Source of the DNA: Streptomyces iranensis
Lineage (GTDB): Bacteria > Actinomycetota > Actinomycetes > Streptomycetales > Streptomycetaceae
NCBI RefSeq assembly: GCF_017874715.1
Contig: NZ_JAGGLR010000001.1
Coordinates: forward strand, 310,001-374,000
Direction of reading: 5' to 3'
Length of the DNA: 64,000 bases
This document shows, in pieces, positions 17,138-25,587 of this stretch. The notes below the pieces were generated by a model. The model worked only from the letters and a program-made list of their open reading frames with translations. It was not told where the DNA came from and did no database searches. The translations under genes and the position numbers were made by a program. Numbering within the stretch: the stretch's first letter is position 1; each line of letters starts with the position of its first letter.

Positions 17138-19193
17138 GCTGAAGCGGTTCGGGAGGGGCAAGCTGCCGCGTGCGGCGCTCGCCGCCCTGCTCCTGCTGCC
17201 GCTGCTCTACGGCGCGCTGTACCTGTGGTCCTTCTGGGATCCGTACGGCAAGCTGAACAAGATCCCGGTCGCCCTCGTCAACTCGGACACCGGCGCCTCC
17301 GTGAAGGGCGAGCACCTCACCGCGGGCGACGACATCACCGACAAGCTGCTCGACAGCGAGACCTTCGAATGGCACCCCACAAGCGCCGCCGAGGCCCGTA
17401 AGGGCGTCGCGAACGGCACGTACTACCTCTCGCTGACCGTCCCCCCGGACTTCAGCCGGCAGATCGCCTCCAGCTCCGGGAAGTCCCCGGAGACCGGCGC
17501 CCTCAAGGTGCGCACCAACGACGCCAACAACTACATCGTCGGCCAGATCTCCCGCTCGGTCTTCTCCGAAGTGCGCGCCGCGGCCTCCACCAAGGCGTCC
17601 CGCGGCTTCTACGACAACATCTTCATCTCCTTCGCCGACATCCACGGCGAGACGGAGAAGGCCGCCAACAGCGCCGACAAGCTCGGTAAGGGCATCGGCA
17701 AGGCCAAGAAGGGCGCGGACGACCTCGCCAAGGGCCTGGCCAAGGCCAAGGAGGGCAGCCGCGATCTGAAGTCCGGGCTCGGCACGCTCTACAAGGGCTC
17801 CGGGACGCTGGAGACCGGCGCGGGCGGGGTCGCCGACGGCACCCAGTCCCTGTCCGACAAGGTCAACGACGTGGCGGCCAAGGTCCGCCCGTTCCTCAAG
17901 GAGCACGGCAAGGAGATCGGGGACATCTCCCAACTGGTCGCCGACGCCTCCCAGAAGGCGTCCGACAACCTCGACACCCTGCCCGAGAAGACTTCCACGG
18001 CGGCCACCAAGGCCCGTAAGGCGTCCGACGACCTCGCCGCCGACCACCGGACCCGCTGCGAGGGCGCGGTGCCCACCGACCCGGACTGCCCCGCGCTGAA
18101 GAAGTCGGTGACGGCGGCCGACACCGCCGCCGACGTGGCCGAGGACGTCAACAAGCTGGTCCAGGACCACACCGGCCAACTCGACGCCCTTGGCGGCCAT
18201 CTGGACGACCTGCACGACCAGGCGCTGTGGCTCGCGCGCAACGCCCCGCACCTGGACACCGACCTGGACTCCGCCGTACGGAAGGTCAACACCCTCAACT
18301 CCGGGGCGCGGAAGGTCGCCAAGGGCGCCGGAACCCTGCACACCGGGCTGAGCACCGCCAAGACCGGCGCGTCCGACCTCGACAGTGGCGTCGGTAAGGC
18401 GCGCGGCGGCGCGGACACCCTGGGCGGCGGGATGTACCGGCTCGTGGACGGCTCCGGGAAGCTCTCCGGCGGTCTGCACGACGGAGCGGCCAAGATCCCC
18501 GACTACGGCAAGCAGGACCGGGACGCCCGTACGGAGGTGATGTCGGATCCGGTGCGACTGGTCAACCAGGCGCTGCACAAGGCGCCCAACTACGGCACGG
18601 GCTTCGCCCCGTACTTCATCCCGCTCTCCCTGTGGGTCGGCGCGATGGTGGCCTACATGCTGATCAAGCCGCTCAACGGGCGCGCGCTGGCGGCGGGCGC
18701 ATCCTCCTGGCGGATCGCGTTCGCGGGCTGGCTGCCGGTCGCCGCGATCGGTGTGCTCCAGACGCTGGCCCTGATGGCGGTGTTGCACTGGGCGATCGGC
18801 CTCGAGATGGTGCGGGCCGCGGGCACACTCGGCTTCCTGATGCTGGTGACGGCCTGTTTCGCGGCGATCGTGCAGTGGCTGAACGCCCGCTTCGGACCGG
18901 CCGGCCGGATCCTGGTACTGGCCCTGCTGATGCTCCAGCTGACCTCGGCGGGCGGCACCTATCCGGTGCAGACCAGTCCGCGCTTCTTCAACGCCATCCA
19001 CCCCTTCCTGCCGATGACCTACGTGGTGGACGGGTTGCGCCGGCTCATCACCGGCGGCGGGCTCGGACCGGTGTGGCTGGCCTGCGGAGTGCTCCTTGGA
19101 TTCACCGCGGCCGCCCTGGCGCTCACCACCTGGTCGGCGCGGCGCCGGCAGGTGTGGACGGTGGACCGGCTGCACCCGGAGCTGAGCCTGTGA
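17109..19193 (+). CDS. YhgE/Pip family membrane protein
   Basis: 694-residue protein of the YhgE/Pip (phage infection protein) family, related to ABC-2 permeases. One N-terminal helix (LPRAALAALLLLPLLYGALYLW, about 19-40) precedes a large extracytoplasmic region with YhgE motifs (VNSDTG, then LSLTVPPDFS) and Lys/Ala/Gly-rich repeats of the type GxxxLAKGLAKAKEG that look like alpha-helical coils. About five or six helices occupy residues 490-680. ATG 17109 has GAGGAGGGGG upstream and overlaps the ATPase gene. Substrate is unknown; family members have been linked to type VII-like secretion and phage adsorption in Firmicutes, which need not apply here. Confidence 0.88.
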   Translation: MRSPKLAALELKRFGRGKLPRAALAALLLLPLLYGALYLWSFWDPYGKLNKIPVALVNSDTGASVKGEHLTAGDDITDKLLDSETFEWHPTSAAEARKGVANGTYYLSLTVPPDFSRQIASSSGKSPETGALKVRTNDANNYIVGQISRSVFSEVRAAASTKASRGFYDNIFISFADIHGETEKAANSADKLGKGIGKAKKGADDLAKGLAKAKEGSRDLKSGLGTLYKGSGTLETGAGGVADGTQSLSDKVNDVAAKVRPFLKEHGKEIGDISQLVADASQKASDNLDTLPEKTSTAATKARKASDDLAADHRTRCEGAVPTDPDCPALKKSVTAADTAADVAEDVNKLVQDHTGQLDALGGHLDDLHDQALWLARNAPHLDTDLDSAVRKVNTLNSGARKVAKGAGTLHTGLSTAKTGASDLDSGVGKARGGADTLGGGMYRLVDGSGKLSGGLHDGAAKIPDYGKQDRDARTEVMSDPVRLVNQALHKAPNYGTGFAPYFIPLSLWVGAMVAYMLIKPLNGRALAAGASSWRIAFAGWLPVAAIGVLQTLALMAVLHWAIGLEMVRAAGTLGFLMLVTACFAAIVQWLNARFGPAGRILVLALLMLQLTSAGGTYPVQTSPRFFNAIHPFLPMTYVVDGLRRLITGGGLGPVWLACGVLLGFTAAALALTTWSARRRQVWTVDRLHPELSL

Positions 19194-19849
19194 GCGGGAT
19201 AACATCGACAACGGGCAGAATCGGCGCCATGGACAGCAGCAGCACGCGCCGCCAGGCCACCCGGCAGAAACTCTTCGAGGCAGCGGTCACCCTCATCGCG
19301 GAACAGGGCTTCTCCTCCACCACCGTGGACGAGATCGCCGAGCGGGCCGGGGTGGCCAAGGGCACGGTGTACTACAACTTCGCCAGCAAGACCGTGCTCT
19401 TCGAGGAGCTGCTGCAGCACGGCATCGAGCTGCTGACCGCCTCGCTCCAGACCGCCGCCGACGAGAACGCCGAGCGCGGCGGCAGCCATGTGGACGCGCT
19501 GGACGCCATGGTCCGGGCCGGGCTCGACTTCATCTCCCGCTATCCGTCGCTCACCCAGCTGTACGTGGCCGAGCTGTGGCGCACCAACCGCGCCTGGCAG
19601 TCCACCTTGATGATGGTCCGGCAGCGGGCCATAGCGGTGATCGAGGCCGAGCTGCGGGCCGGGGTGGCCACGCATGAGCTCAGCGAGGACATCGACATCC
19701 CGCTGACGGCCTCGGCGCTGTTCGGGATGGTGCTGGTGGCCGCGCTGGACTGGCAGTCCTATCAGCCGGAGCGGTCGCTGGAGGATGTGCACGCGGCGCT
19801 GTCACGGCTGCTGCAGGGCCGCGTCGGCGGGACCGTGGCCTCGGGGTGA
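19190..19849 (+). CDS. TetR-family transcriptional regulator
   Basis: 219-residue TetR repressor, probably controlling the ABC/YhgE operon it ends. The helix-turn-helix lies in the N-terminal domain: TRQKLFEAAVTLIAEQGFSS, VDEIAERAGVAKGTVYYNF, followed by SKTVLFEELL. The C-terminal ligand domain is typical and variable. GTG 19190 overlaps the YhgE stop by GTGA with GGAG eight bases upstream; ATG 19229 (206 aa, starting MDSSSTRRQAT) is the alternative. The 14-bp palindrome at 16248 is the likely operator. Ligand unknown. Confidence 0.9.
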   Translation: MSGITSTTGRIGAMDSSSTRRQATRQKLFEAAVTLIAEQGFSSTTVDEIAERAGVAKGTVYYNFASKTVLFEELLQHGIELLTASLQTAADENAERGGSHVDALDAMVRAGLDFISRYPSLTQLYVAELWRTNRAWQSTLMMVRQRAIAVIEAELRAGVATHELSEDIDIPLTASALFGMVLVAALDWQSYQPERSLEDVHAALSRLLQGRVGGTVASG

Positions 19850-19857
19850 AAGCAGAA

Positions 19858-19906
19858 GGCGCTGTTCCGGCAGATCGACTTTCATCGACCTGACCGGAAC
19901 AGCGCC
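19858..19906 (+). terminator. terminator after tetR
   Basis: Perfect 13-bp arms ggcgctgttccgg (19858-19870) and its complement (19894-19906) separated by 23 nt, eight bases after the TetR stop. It closes the ABC/YhgE/TetR operon. The rest of the 332-bp gap to 20181 contains only the 20-bp palindrome and a candidate -10 box. Confidence 0.75.
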
Positions 19907-20098
19907 TCCCCCCGTAACTCCCCCGTACTTCCCCCGTTGGAGGCTCCTGGTCCGGAGACTCCCGGTGACTCCCACCTTTCGTCCGGGCCCGCGCCGTTCC
20001 GCCGCCCCGTGCCGGCGGTGCGGCGCGCGCCCTTCCGTGTGCTCCACTCTCTCGTCCGCGCAGGTGGCGGCCCATCCGCGCGGCTACTCATCTCCCCG

Positions 20099-20118
20099 GC
20101 TGAGTACGCGTACTCAGC
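20099..20118. promoter_or_regulatory. perfect 20-bp palindrome, candidate operator
   Basis: gctgagtacgcgtactcagc is a perfect inverted repeat 63 bp upstream of the phytoene-desaturase-like start. Size and symmetry fit a dimeric repressor site, but no regulator gene adjoins it and I cannot name the binding protein. Confidence 0.55.
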
Positions 20119-20181
20119 TCTGCGCGTTCGTCCCCAGGCGCGGTGACCCGGCTGTCGGTGGGGGCGGATAAAGTCACGGTC

Positions 20182-21738
20182 ATGGCACGGATTGTGGTGA
20201 TCGGCTCCGGGATGGGCGCCATGGCGGCGGCCGCCCGGCTGGCCGTGGCGGGCCACCGGGTGGTGGTGTACGAGCGCGGGCACACCCATGGCGGCGGGGT
20301 CGGCCGCTTCGAGCGGGACGGCTTCCGCTTCGACACGGGCCCGGGGCTGCTCCATCTGCCCGCCGTCCACCGGGATCTGTTCATGAAGACCGGCAAGCAG
20401 ACCCTGGAGCAGAGCGTCGAGCTCGTCCAGGTCGACCCGGCGAGCCGGCACCTCTTCGCCGACGGCACGGACGTCCGGCTGCCCAACGCCTCGCGGGCCG
20501 GGGTGCTCCAGGCGCTGGACGGCGCCTTCGGCGCGGGCGCGGGCGAGCGCTGGAGCGATCTGGTCAACCGGGCGCGAGAGGTGTGGGACGCCACCCGCAG
20601 ACCGCTCCTGGAGGAGCCGCTGCGCGCCAACTGGCGGGTTCTGGGCCGCGACCCCTATCCGGCCGCCCCCGTGCGGCGCGGCCGGCTCGGCGGCCTGTTC
20701 CGCCGGGGCGGCGCCGCCGGGCCGCCCACGCTCGCCGAGGTGGCCCGCCGTGAGCTGGGGGATCCGCGCGCCGTGGCCCTCCTGGAGAGCCATGCGCTGG
20801 CGCACGGCCTGGACCCGCGCTCAGCCCCCGCCGCGGCCACCGTGCTGCCTTACGTCGAGCAGACCTTCGGCACCTGGTATGTGCGCGGGGGGATGCGGGC
20901 GCTCGCCGATGCTCTCCATGAGCGCTGCCGTCAGCGGAAGGTGGAGTTCCACTTCGAGGCCGAGGTCACCGGCATCGTGGAGAAGGACGGCCGTGCGGCG
21001 GGTGTGGAGCTGGCCGACGGCGGCGTCGCGGAGGCCGACGCGGTGGTCTCGGGCGTCGACCCCGCGCTGCTGCCCCCACTGCTCGGCGGGCAGCAGCCCT
21101 GGCGGGAGGGGGACGTGCGGCCGGAGCCCGGCGCGGGCGGCGGCACACCGGGGCGGCTGACCGTCTTTCTGGCGCTGCGCGGCGCCCGCCCCGAGGACAC
21201 CGCGCACCGCACCGTGGTCCACGCCCCGGACCGCGACGCGGAGTTGGCCGCCGTCTTCGGCGACGGCCAGGGGCTCCGCGAGCCCTGCCCCCGGCCCACG
21301 GTGACCGTGCTGCGGCCGGACGACCCCACGGTGCGCCCGGACGCGGAGCACGAGGCCGTCACCCTTACCGCCGTCGTCGCCCCGCACGGCCCGGTGGACT
21401 GGACGGACGGCGCGGCGGCGGAGCAGGACGCCCAGCGGCTGATCACGGCCGCCGAGGCCGCGATACCGGATCTGCGGGGGCGGCTGCTGTGGCATGAGGT
21501 CCGCACACCCGCCGACACCGCGGCGGAGACGGGCGCCCGGGGCGGTGGCGTCCCGGGCCCGGTGCTCGCCGGGGCGGACGGCGCGTTTCTGCGGCCCGCC
21601 AATGCCACCCGGATACCGGGTCTGTATCTGGCGGGCGGCTGGGCCCATCCGGGCGGCGGGCTCGCCCACGCCGGGATGTCGGGCGCGCTGGTGGCCGGGC
21701 TGATCGTCGAGGGCGGGGAATGGCGCGGCTCCCAGTAG
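20182..21738 (+). CDS. phytoene desaturase-like FAD-dependent oxidoreductase
   Basis: 518-residue flavoprotein of the CrtI / phytoene desaturase-like superfamily. The N-terminus has the dinucleotide fold IVVIGSGMGAMAAAARLAV with GxGxxG, then VVVYERGHTHGG and RFDTGPGLLHLP. The C-terminal FAD motif is IPGLYLAGGWAHPGGGLAHAG. The substrate is not evident: no carotenoid genes adjoin it, so it may act on another isoprenoid or lipid. ATG 20182 has no Shine-Dalgarno sequence but taaagt ends seven bases upstream, suggesting a leaderless transcript. The stop codon lies in a short 3' repeat. Confidence 0.8.
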   Translation: MARIVVIGSGMGAMAAAARLAVAGHRVVVYERGHTHGGGVGRFERDGFRFDTGPGLLHLPAVHRDLFMKTGKQTLEQSVELVQVDPASRHLFADGTDVRLPNASRAGVLQALDGAFGAGAGERWSDLVNRAREVWDATRRPLLEEPLRANWRVLGRDPYPAAPVRRGRLGGLFRRGGAAGPPTLAEVARRELGDPRAVALLESHALAHGLDPRSAPAAATVLPYVEQTFGTWYVRGGMRALADALHERCRQRKVEFHFEAEVTGIVEKDGRAAGVELADGGVAEADAVVSGVDPALLPPLLGGQQPWREGDVRPEPGAGGGTPGRLTVFLALRGARPEDTAHRTVVHAPDRDAELAAVFGDGQGLREPCPRPTVTVLRPDDPTVRPDAEHEAVTLTAVVAPHGPVDWTDGAAAEQDAQRLITAAEAAIPDLRGRLLWHEVRTPADTAAETGARGGGVPGPVLAGADGAFLRPANATRIPGLYLAGGWAHPGGGLAHAGMSGALVAGLIVEGGEWRGSQ

Positions 21739-21801
21739 CGCGGGCCCGAGCGGCGCGTCCCAGCCGTGGCGCGGGCCCGGGAAACGAGTAGCGCGGGCCC
21801 C
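21730..21801 (+). repeat. short repeat spanning the stop codon
   Basis: agtagcgcgggccc occurs at 21734-21747, where its tag is the stop of the oxidoreductase, and again identically at 21787-21800, with a diverged copy (cgtggcgcgggcccg) between them. Confidence 0.7.
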
Positions 21802-21810
21802 GCAAACGCG

Positions 21811-21846
21811 CAGGTGGGTGCCGCTCCCGGGAGCGGCACCCACCTG
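21811..21846. terminator. bidirectional terminator, 36-bp perfect palindrome
   Basis: caggtgggtgccgctccc and its exact complement abut with no unpaired loop in the DNA. It sits between the convergent oxidoreductase (stop 21738) and the Q/Y-rich membrane protein (stop 21857). Confidence 0.85.
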
Positions 21847-21856
21847 TCGGCGGAGC

Positions 21857-22948
21857 TCAGTAGCGGTACTGCTCGTCGAAGCCCTGGGGGTAGCCCTGGT
21901 TCTGGCCCTGGTTCTGGCCCTGGTGCTGCTGCTGGTACGGGTACGCCTGCTGGTCCGCCGGGGGCGCGGCGTCGCCCTCGCGCTGCTGCGGTACCCAGGG
22001 CCCGCCGGACTGCATCACGTCGTAGGCCGGGTCCGGCGAGGCGTAGCCGGCCTCGGCCGCCCAGTGGTCGCCGCCCCCGTAGGTCCCGCCGTACGGATCC
22101 TGCTGGCCGTAGGCCGCGTACTGGTCGGCGTACTGCTGCTGGCCGTACGCCTGCTGGTCGTACGTCTGCTGGCCGTAAGTCTGCTGGTCGTAGGGCTGGG
22201 CCTGGGGCTGGGCGGCGCCGTACGGGTCCTGGCCGTAGGCCGCGTACGCCTCGTTCCCATAGCCGTACTGCCCGGCCTGGCCCATCTGGTCCGCGTAGAC
22301 GTCCTGGCCGTAGTTGTGGCCCTGCCCCTGGCTGTGGTCCTGCTGCGCGCCATAGCCGCCGTACGTCTCGTACGCGCTGTAGCCGTCCGCCGTCGCCTCG
22401 TTGTATCCGCCCGAGGCCGGGGTGAAGGGGGACGGCTCCTCGTAGACGCCGTACTCGCCAGTGTCGTCGGGCATCGGCTGCGGCTGGTAGGTGGGCGGCT
22501 CCGGCTGGTACGCGGGGGGCTCCGGCTGGTACGCGGGCGGTTCCGGCTGGTACGCGGGCGGTTCCGGCTGGTACGCGGGGGGCTCCGGCCGCGCCGCCGG
22601 GACCGCCTCCAGGTCCGAGATCTCGAGGATCGGCTCCTTGTCCGCGTCGTCCGGCCGGGTGCCCCTCCCCTCGCGCCCGAGCAGCCCCGGCAGCCCGCCG
22701 CTCAGCGCCCAGCCCGCGGCGAAACCGCGCCGGAAGGAGAGCGTCACATACGTCTGGCCGACGGCGAAGGCGATCGCGCCCACCCCGATCACCGGAACCG
22801 ACGGGATCAGCACACCGAGGACCACGCCCAGGAAGCCCACGAAGGCCAGCAGCCGCCAGCGGAGCCGCGCCTTGTACTGCAGGAGGACCTCTCCGAGCAG
22901 CCATAGCGCGACGACGCCGAAAGCGATGTAGAGGACCGTCCAGCCCAT
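21857..22948 (-). CDS. membrane protein with Q/Y/G-rich low-complexity tail
   Basis: 363-residue protein I cannot assign a function. Two or three helices occupy residues 1-70 (VLYIAFGVVALWLLGEVLL, LLAFVGFLGVVLGVLIPSVPV, VGAIAFAVGQ). The remainder is low complexity: four PEPPAYQ heptads at about 120-150, then roughly 180 residues dominated by Gln, Tyr, Gly, Asp and Ala (QQTYGQQTYDQQAYGQQ). The composition resembles prion-like or condensate-forming tails of eukaryotic proteins. The ATG at 22946-22948 has only a weak purine stretch upstream. It lies between metF and the terminator at 21811, 40 bp from metF's stop. Confidence 0.8.
   Translation of the reverse strand: MGWTVLYIAFGVVALWLLGEVLLQYKARLRWRLLAFVGFLGVVLGVLIPSVPVIGVGAIAFAVGQTYVTLSFRRGFAAGWALSGGLPGLLGREGRGTRPDDADKEPILEISDLEAVPAARPEPPAYQPEPPAYQPEPPAYQPEPPAYQPEPPTYQPQPMPDDTGEYGVYEEPSPFTPASGGYNEATADGYSAYETYGGYGAQQDHSQGQGHNYGQDVYADQMGQAGQYGYGNEAYAAYGQDPYGAAQPQAQPYDQQTYGQQTYDQQAYGQQQYADQYAAYGQQDPYGGTYGGGDHWAAEAGYASPDPAYDVMQSGGPWVPQQREGDAAPPADQQAYPYQQQHQGQNQGQNQGYPQGFDEQYRY
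22484..22588 (-). repeat. 21-bp in-frame tandem repeat encoding PEPPAYQ
   Basis: Five units of 21 bp (22484, 22505, 22526, 22547, 22568), each close to ctggtacgcgggcggttccg, inside the low-complexity membrane protein. Unit length keeps the reading frame. Confidence 0.85.
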
Positions 22949-22988
22949 GCCCGCCCCTCTCAGTGCGGCCGCCCGTCGGCTGCCGTCA

Positions 22989-23906
22989 TCAGGACCGCTG
23001 ATGCAGTCCCAGATTCTCGTAGATTTCCAGCGTCGCCGTGGAGTGGTTCAGGGTAATGAAGTGCAGCCCGGGGATCTCCTCGGCCATCAACCGCGCGCAC
23101 AGCTTCGTGGCGTAGTCGATCCCGATCGAGCGTACAGCCGCCGGGTCGTCCTTCACCGCCAGGATCCGCTCAGCCAGTTCGGGCGGGAACGCGGCATTGC
23201 TGAGCTGTGCGAACCGCTCGATCTGCTTGACGTTCGTGACCGGCATGATCTCAGGGATGATCGGTGTCGTACAGCCCGCTGCGGCGACCCGGTCACGCAG
23301 CCGCAGATAGTCCTCGGGGTAGAAGAACATCTGCGTGATGGCGAAGTCGGCGCCCGCGCGGCACTTGTCGATGAAGTGACGGATGTCGGTGTCCCAGTCC
23401 GTCGAGCGGGGGTGCATCTCGGGGAACGCGGCCACGCCGACGCAGAAGTCGCCGGACTCCTTGATCAGCCGGACCAGATCGGCGGCGTAGTTGAGACCGT
23501 CGGGGTGCTGGACCCACTCTCCCATGGGATCGCCCGGCGGGTCGCCGCGCAGGGCCAGCATGTTCCGGATCCCGGCGCCGGCGTACTGCCCGATGATGTT
23601 GCGCAGCGCGGCCCGGGAGTGATTGACCGCGGTCAGATGGGCGACGGGGGTGAGCGTGGTGTCCGTCGCGATGCGCTCGGTGGCACGGACGGTGCCCTCG
23701 CGGGAGGAACCGCCGGCTCCGTAGGTCACGGAGACAAAGGTGGGCGAGACGGCTTCCAGCCTGCGGATGGCGTTCCACAGCGTCTGCTCGCCCTTCGCCG
23801 TTTTGGGGGCGAAGAATTCGAAGGAATACGACTGCTCGCCCGACGCGAGCAGATCGCGCACGGTTCGGGCGCGATCGGTCCTGGTGGAAGCGGTGCCTAG
23901 GGCCAT
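22989..23906 (-). CDS. metF: 5,10-methylenetetrahydrofolate reductase
   Basis: Flavoprotein that reduces 5,10-methylene-THF to 5-methyl-THF, the methyl donor for methionine synthase. The 305-residue TIM-barrel protein shows [35 protein letters not shown] and the FITQMFF-like [19 protein letters not shown] segment. Length and motifs match bacterial MetF. The ATG at 23904-23906 has no Shine-Dalgarno sequence; on the minus strand TAGCCT lies six bases before it, suggesting a leaderless mRNA. It runs alone or with the downstream Q/Y-rich gene. Confidence 0.97.
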   Translation of the reverse strand: MALGTASTRTDRARTVRDLLASGEQSYSFEFFAPKTAKGEQTLWNAIRRLEAVSPTFVSVTYGAGGSSREGTVRATERIATDTTLTPVAHLTAVNHSRAALRNIIGQYAGAGIRNMLALRGDPPGDPMGEWVQHPDGLNYAADLVRLIKESGDFCVGVAAFPEMHPRSTDWDTDIRHFIDKCRAGADFAITQMFFYPEDYLRLRDRVAAAGCTTPIIPEIMPVTNVKQIERFAQLSNAAFPPELAERILAVKDDPAAVRSIGIDYATKLCARLMAEEIPGLHFITLNHSTATLEIYENLGLHQRS

Positions 23907-24079
23907 ATGTGCAGGCTATCGACCCGGCCCGGCTACGCCCACCCGACCTCGGAGATATGGGGGTTTTGCCAGCTTTCTGTCCGCAGTGCGGACAGTTCCG
24001 TACGCGTTCGACCGGCGGACGGGCCGGGCCGGATGAAAGGTGGGTGAAGCCCAGGTGAAAAGCCGGGCCGGGCCGCGGG

Positions 24080-24173
24080 GCGCTCCCACGCCGGTCGGGC
24101 CGCGCCACATCCCGCTCGGGCCGGACCCCATCCCGGTCGGGCCGGACCCGGTCAGGCCGGACCCGATCAGGCC
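24080..24173 (-). repeat. 21/15-bp array containing the thiE stop codon
   Basis: Units end in the common element gtcgggcc/gtcaggcc: three of about 21 bp at 24080-24143, then two of 15 bp (24144-24158, ggacccggtcaggcc; 24159-24173, ggacccgatcaggcc). The last unit contains the thiE stop (tca, 24167-24169); the neighbouring unit retains tca in the same place. Confidence 0.8.
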
Positions 24174-24862
24174 GCCGCGCGGACCCGCTTCGCCAGCTCA
24201 GCCGTCGCCCCCGCCGGGTCGTCGGCGGCCGTGATGGCCCGGACCACGACGATGCGGCGGGCGCCCGCCTGCAGGACCTGATCCAGGTTGGAGGCGTCGA
24301 TTCCGCCGATGGCGAACCACGGCCGCTCCGTGCCCAGCGCGGCGGCGTGGCGCACCAGGGACAGCCCCGGGGCGGTGCGGCCCGGCTTGGTCGGGGTGGG
24401 CCAGCAGGGGCCGGTGCAGAAATAGTCCACACCGGACTGGACGGCCGCCGCGTCCACCTCCGCCTCCGCGTGGGTGGAGCGCCCGACCAGCACGTCCTCG
24501 CCGAGGATCGCGCGCGCCGCGGGCACCGGCAGATCGCCCTGGCCCAGATGGAGTACATCCGAGCCGATGGCATGCGCGACATCGGCCCGGTCGTTGACGG
24601 CCAGCAGCTTGCCGTGCCGACGGCAGGCGTCCGCGAAGACCTGGAGGTGTTCCAGTTCCTCGGCCGCCTCCATCTCCTTGTCCCGGAGCTGGACGATGTC
24701 CACCCCCGCCCCCAGGACGGCGTCCAGGAACTCCGGCAGATCGCCTTGGCGCTTCCGGGCATCGGTGCACAGATAGAGGCGGGCGTCGGCCAGCTGCTCG
24801 CGAGCGGTGGCGGTGGTGGCGGCGGCGGTGGTGGAAGTGGCGGTGGTGGCGGTGGTGGACAT
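24167..24862 (-). CDS. thiE: thiamine-phosphate synthase
   Basis: Couples HMP-pyrophosphate with thiazole phosphate to give thiamine phosphate. The 231-residue TIM barrel has the ThiE motifs [11 protein letters not shown] (pyrophosphate site), [39 protein letters not shown] and [12 protein letters not shown] Thr/Ala-rich N-terminal stretch ([17 protein letters not shown]) precedes the conserved core and is not needed for the fold. The ATG at 24862 follows GGGGGGACCC. The partner genes thiO, thiS and thiG lie 3 kb away on the other strand. The 245-bp leader to 25107 shows no THI element; it holds only short repeats around gccccgtacgg. Confidence 0.96.
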   Translation of the reverse strand: MSTTATTATSTTAAATTATAREQLADARLYLCTDARKRQGDLPEFLDAVLGAGVDIVQLRDKEMEAAEELEHLQVFADACRRHGKLLAVNDRADVAHAIGSDVLHLGQGDLPVPAARAILGEDVLVGRSTHAEAEVDAAAVQSGVDYFCTGPCWPTPTKPGRTAPGLSLVRHAAALGTERPWFAIGGIDASNLDQVLQAGARRIVVVRAITAADDPAGATAELAKRVRAAA

Positions 24863-25076
24863 GGGTCCCCCCGGAGGGTCGGGCGGCGTACGGGCCGTGG
24901 GTGGAGCCCGGCCCGTACGCCAGGTGCGATCAGGGTTCGATCAGATTGCGATCAGGGTGCGGTCAGGTGCGACAACGACGGCGAGAGCGCGGAGCCTGCG
25001 CGAAAACGACCAGCCCTGTACAGGCCCCGTACGGGCTGTGTACGAGCCCCGTACGGAAAGCCACGGAAAGCTGGGC

Positions 25077-25117
25077 GCTGACGGCGTCAGACGGCGCGCA
25101 GACGGCGTCAGACGGCG
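25077..25117 (-). repeat. 10-bp array containing a stop codon
   Basis: gacggcg recurs at 25080, 25090, 25101 and 25111; gacggcgtca occurs identically at 25080-25089 and 25101-25110, the latter holding the stop codon (tca 25108-25110) of the DNA-binding protein. Confidence 0.75.
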
Positions 25118-25473
25118 AGGGCCTGAGCGCGCCGCTTCACTTCCGTACCGCGATTCTCGCTCAGCGCCTGTGCCGGGGTGCCGGGCAGGCTCGGGTCGGG
25201 GGTGAAGAGCCACTCCAGCATCTCTTCGTCACTGAAGCCGTCGTCCTTCAGAAGCGTCAAGGTCCCCACGAGGCCCTTGACGACCTTTCCGTCACCGATG
25301 AACTCCTCGGGCACCTGAAGGACCCTGTTCTCGCCACGGCGCACGGCGATCAGCTGGCCCTCCTTGACTAGCTGCCGGACGCGCGTCACCTCGACCCCCA
25401 GTCGTTCGGCGACGTCGGGGAGGGTGAGCCAGGCGGGGACGAGAGCATCGATCTTTGCGTCAATCTCGGTCAC
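25108..25473 (-). CDS. Rv2175c-family helix-turn-helix DNA-binding protein
   Basis: 121-residue basic protein resembling mycobacterial Rv2175c, a winged-helix DNA-binding protein that is a Ser/Thr kinase substrate there. Visible features: WLTLPDVAERLGVEVTRVRQLVKEGQLIAV (about residues 16-45), an HTH with recognition helix, then VPEEFIGDGKVVKGLVGTLTLLKDDGFSDEEMLEWLF. The frame is open to 25533, but GTG 25473 (TEIDAKIDALVPAWL) is the likely start, with GGCAGG about nine bases upstream. A PASTA kinase gene 5.3 kb away is a possible partner by analogy only. The stop lies inside the 10-bp array. Confidence 0.8.
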   Translation of the reverse strand: MTEIDAKIDALVPAWLTLPDVAERLGVEVTRVRQLVKEGQLIAVRRGENRVLQVPEEFIGDGKVVKGLVGTLTLLKDDGFSDEEMLEWLFTPDPSLPGTPAQALSENRGTEVKRRAQALAV

Positions 25474-25587
25474 GGAACAAGCCTGCCATCTGGGACTGAC
25501 AGTGGGTAGCCGGGCGCCCGCCGCGCGGGCCACCCGCCCCGCCCCCCGGGGTCCCGGCCGACGGCCGATCGGCGGTCTGCCCGCCGG

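Noticed and set aside
16836..19211. 791-residue minus-strand ORF opposite the YhgE gene
   Set aside because: Composition (Gly, Arg, His, Val) and lack of motifs mark it as a shadow; the plus strand is a clean membrane protein.
24863..25107. second THI element before thiE
   Set aside because: No ctgagag or gaacctgat core in this gap; only short direct repeats around gccccgtacgg.
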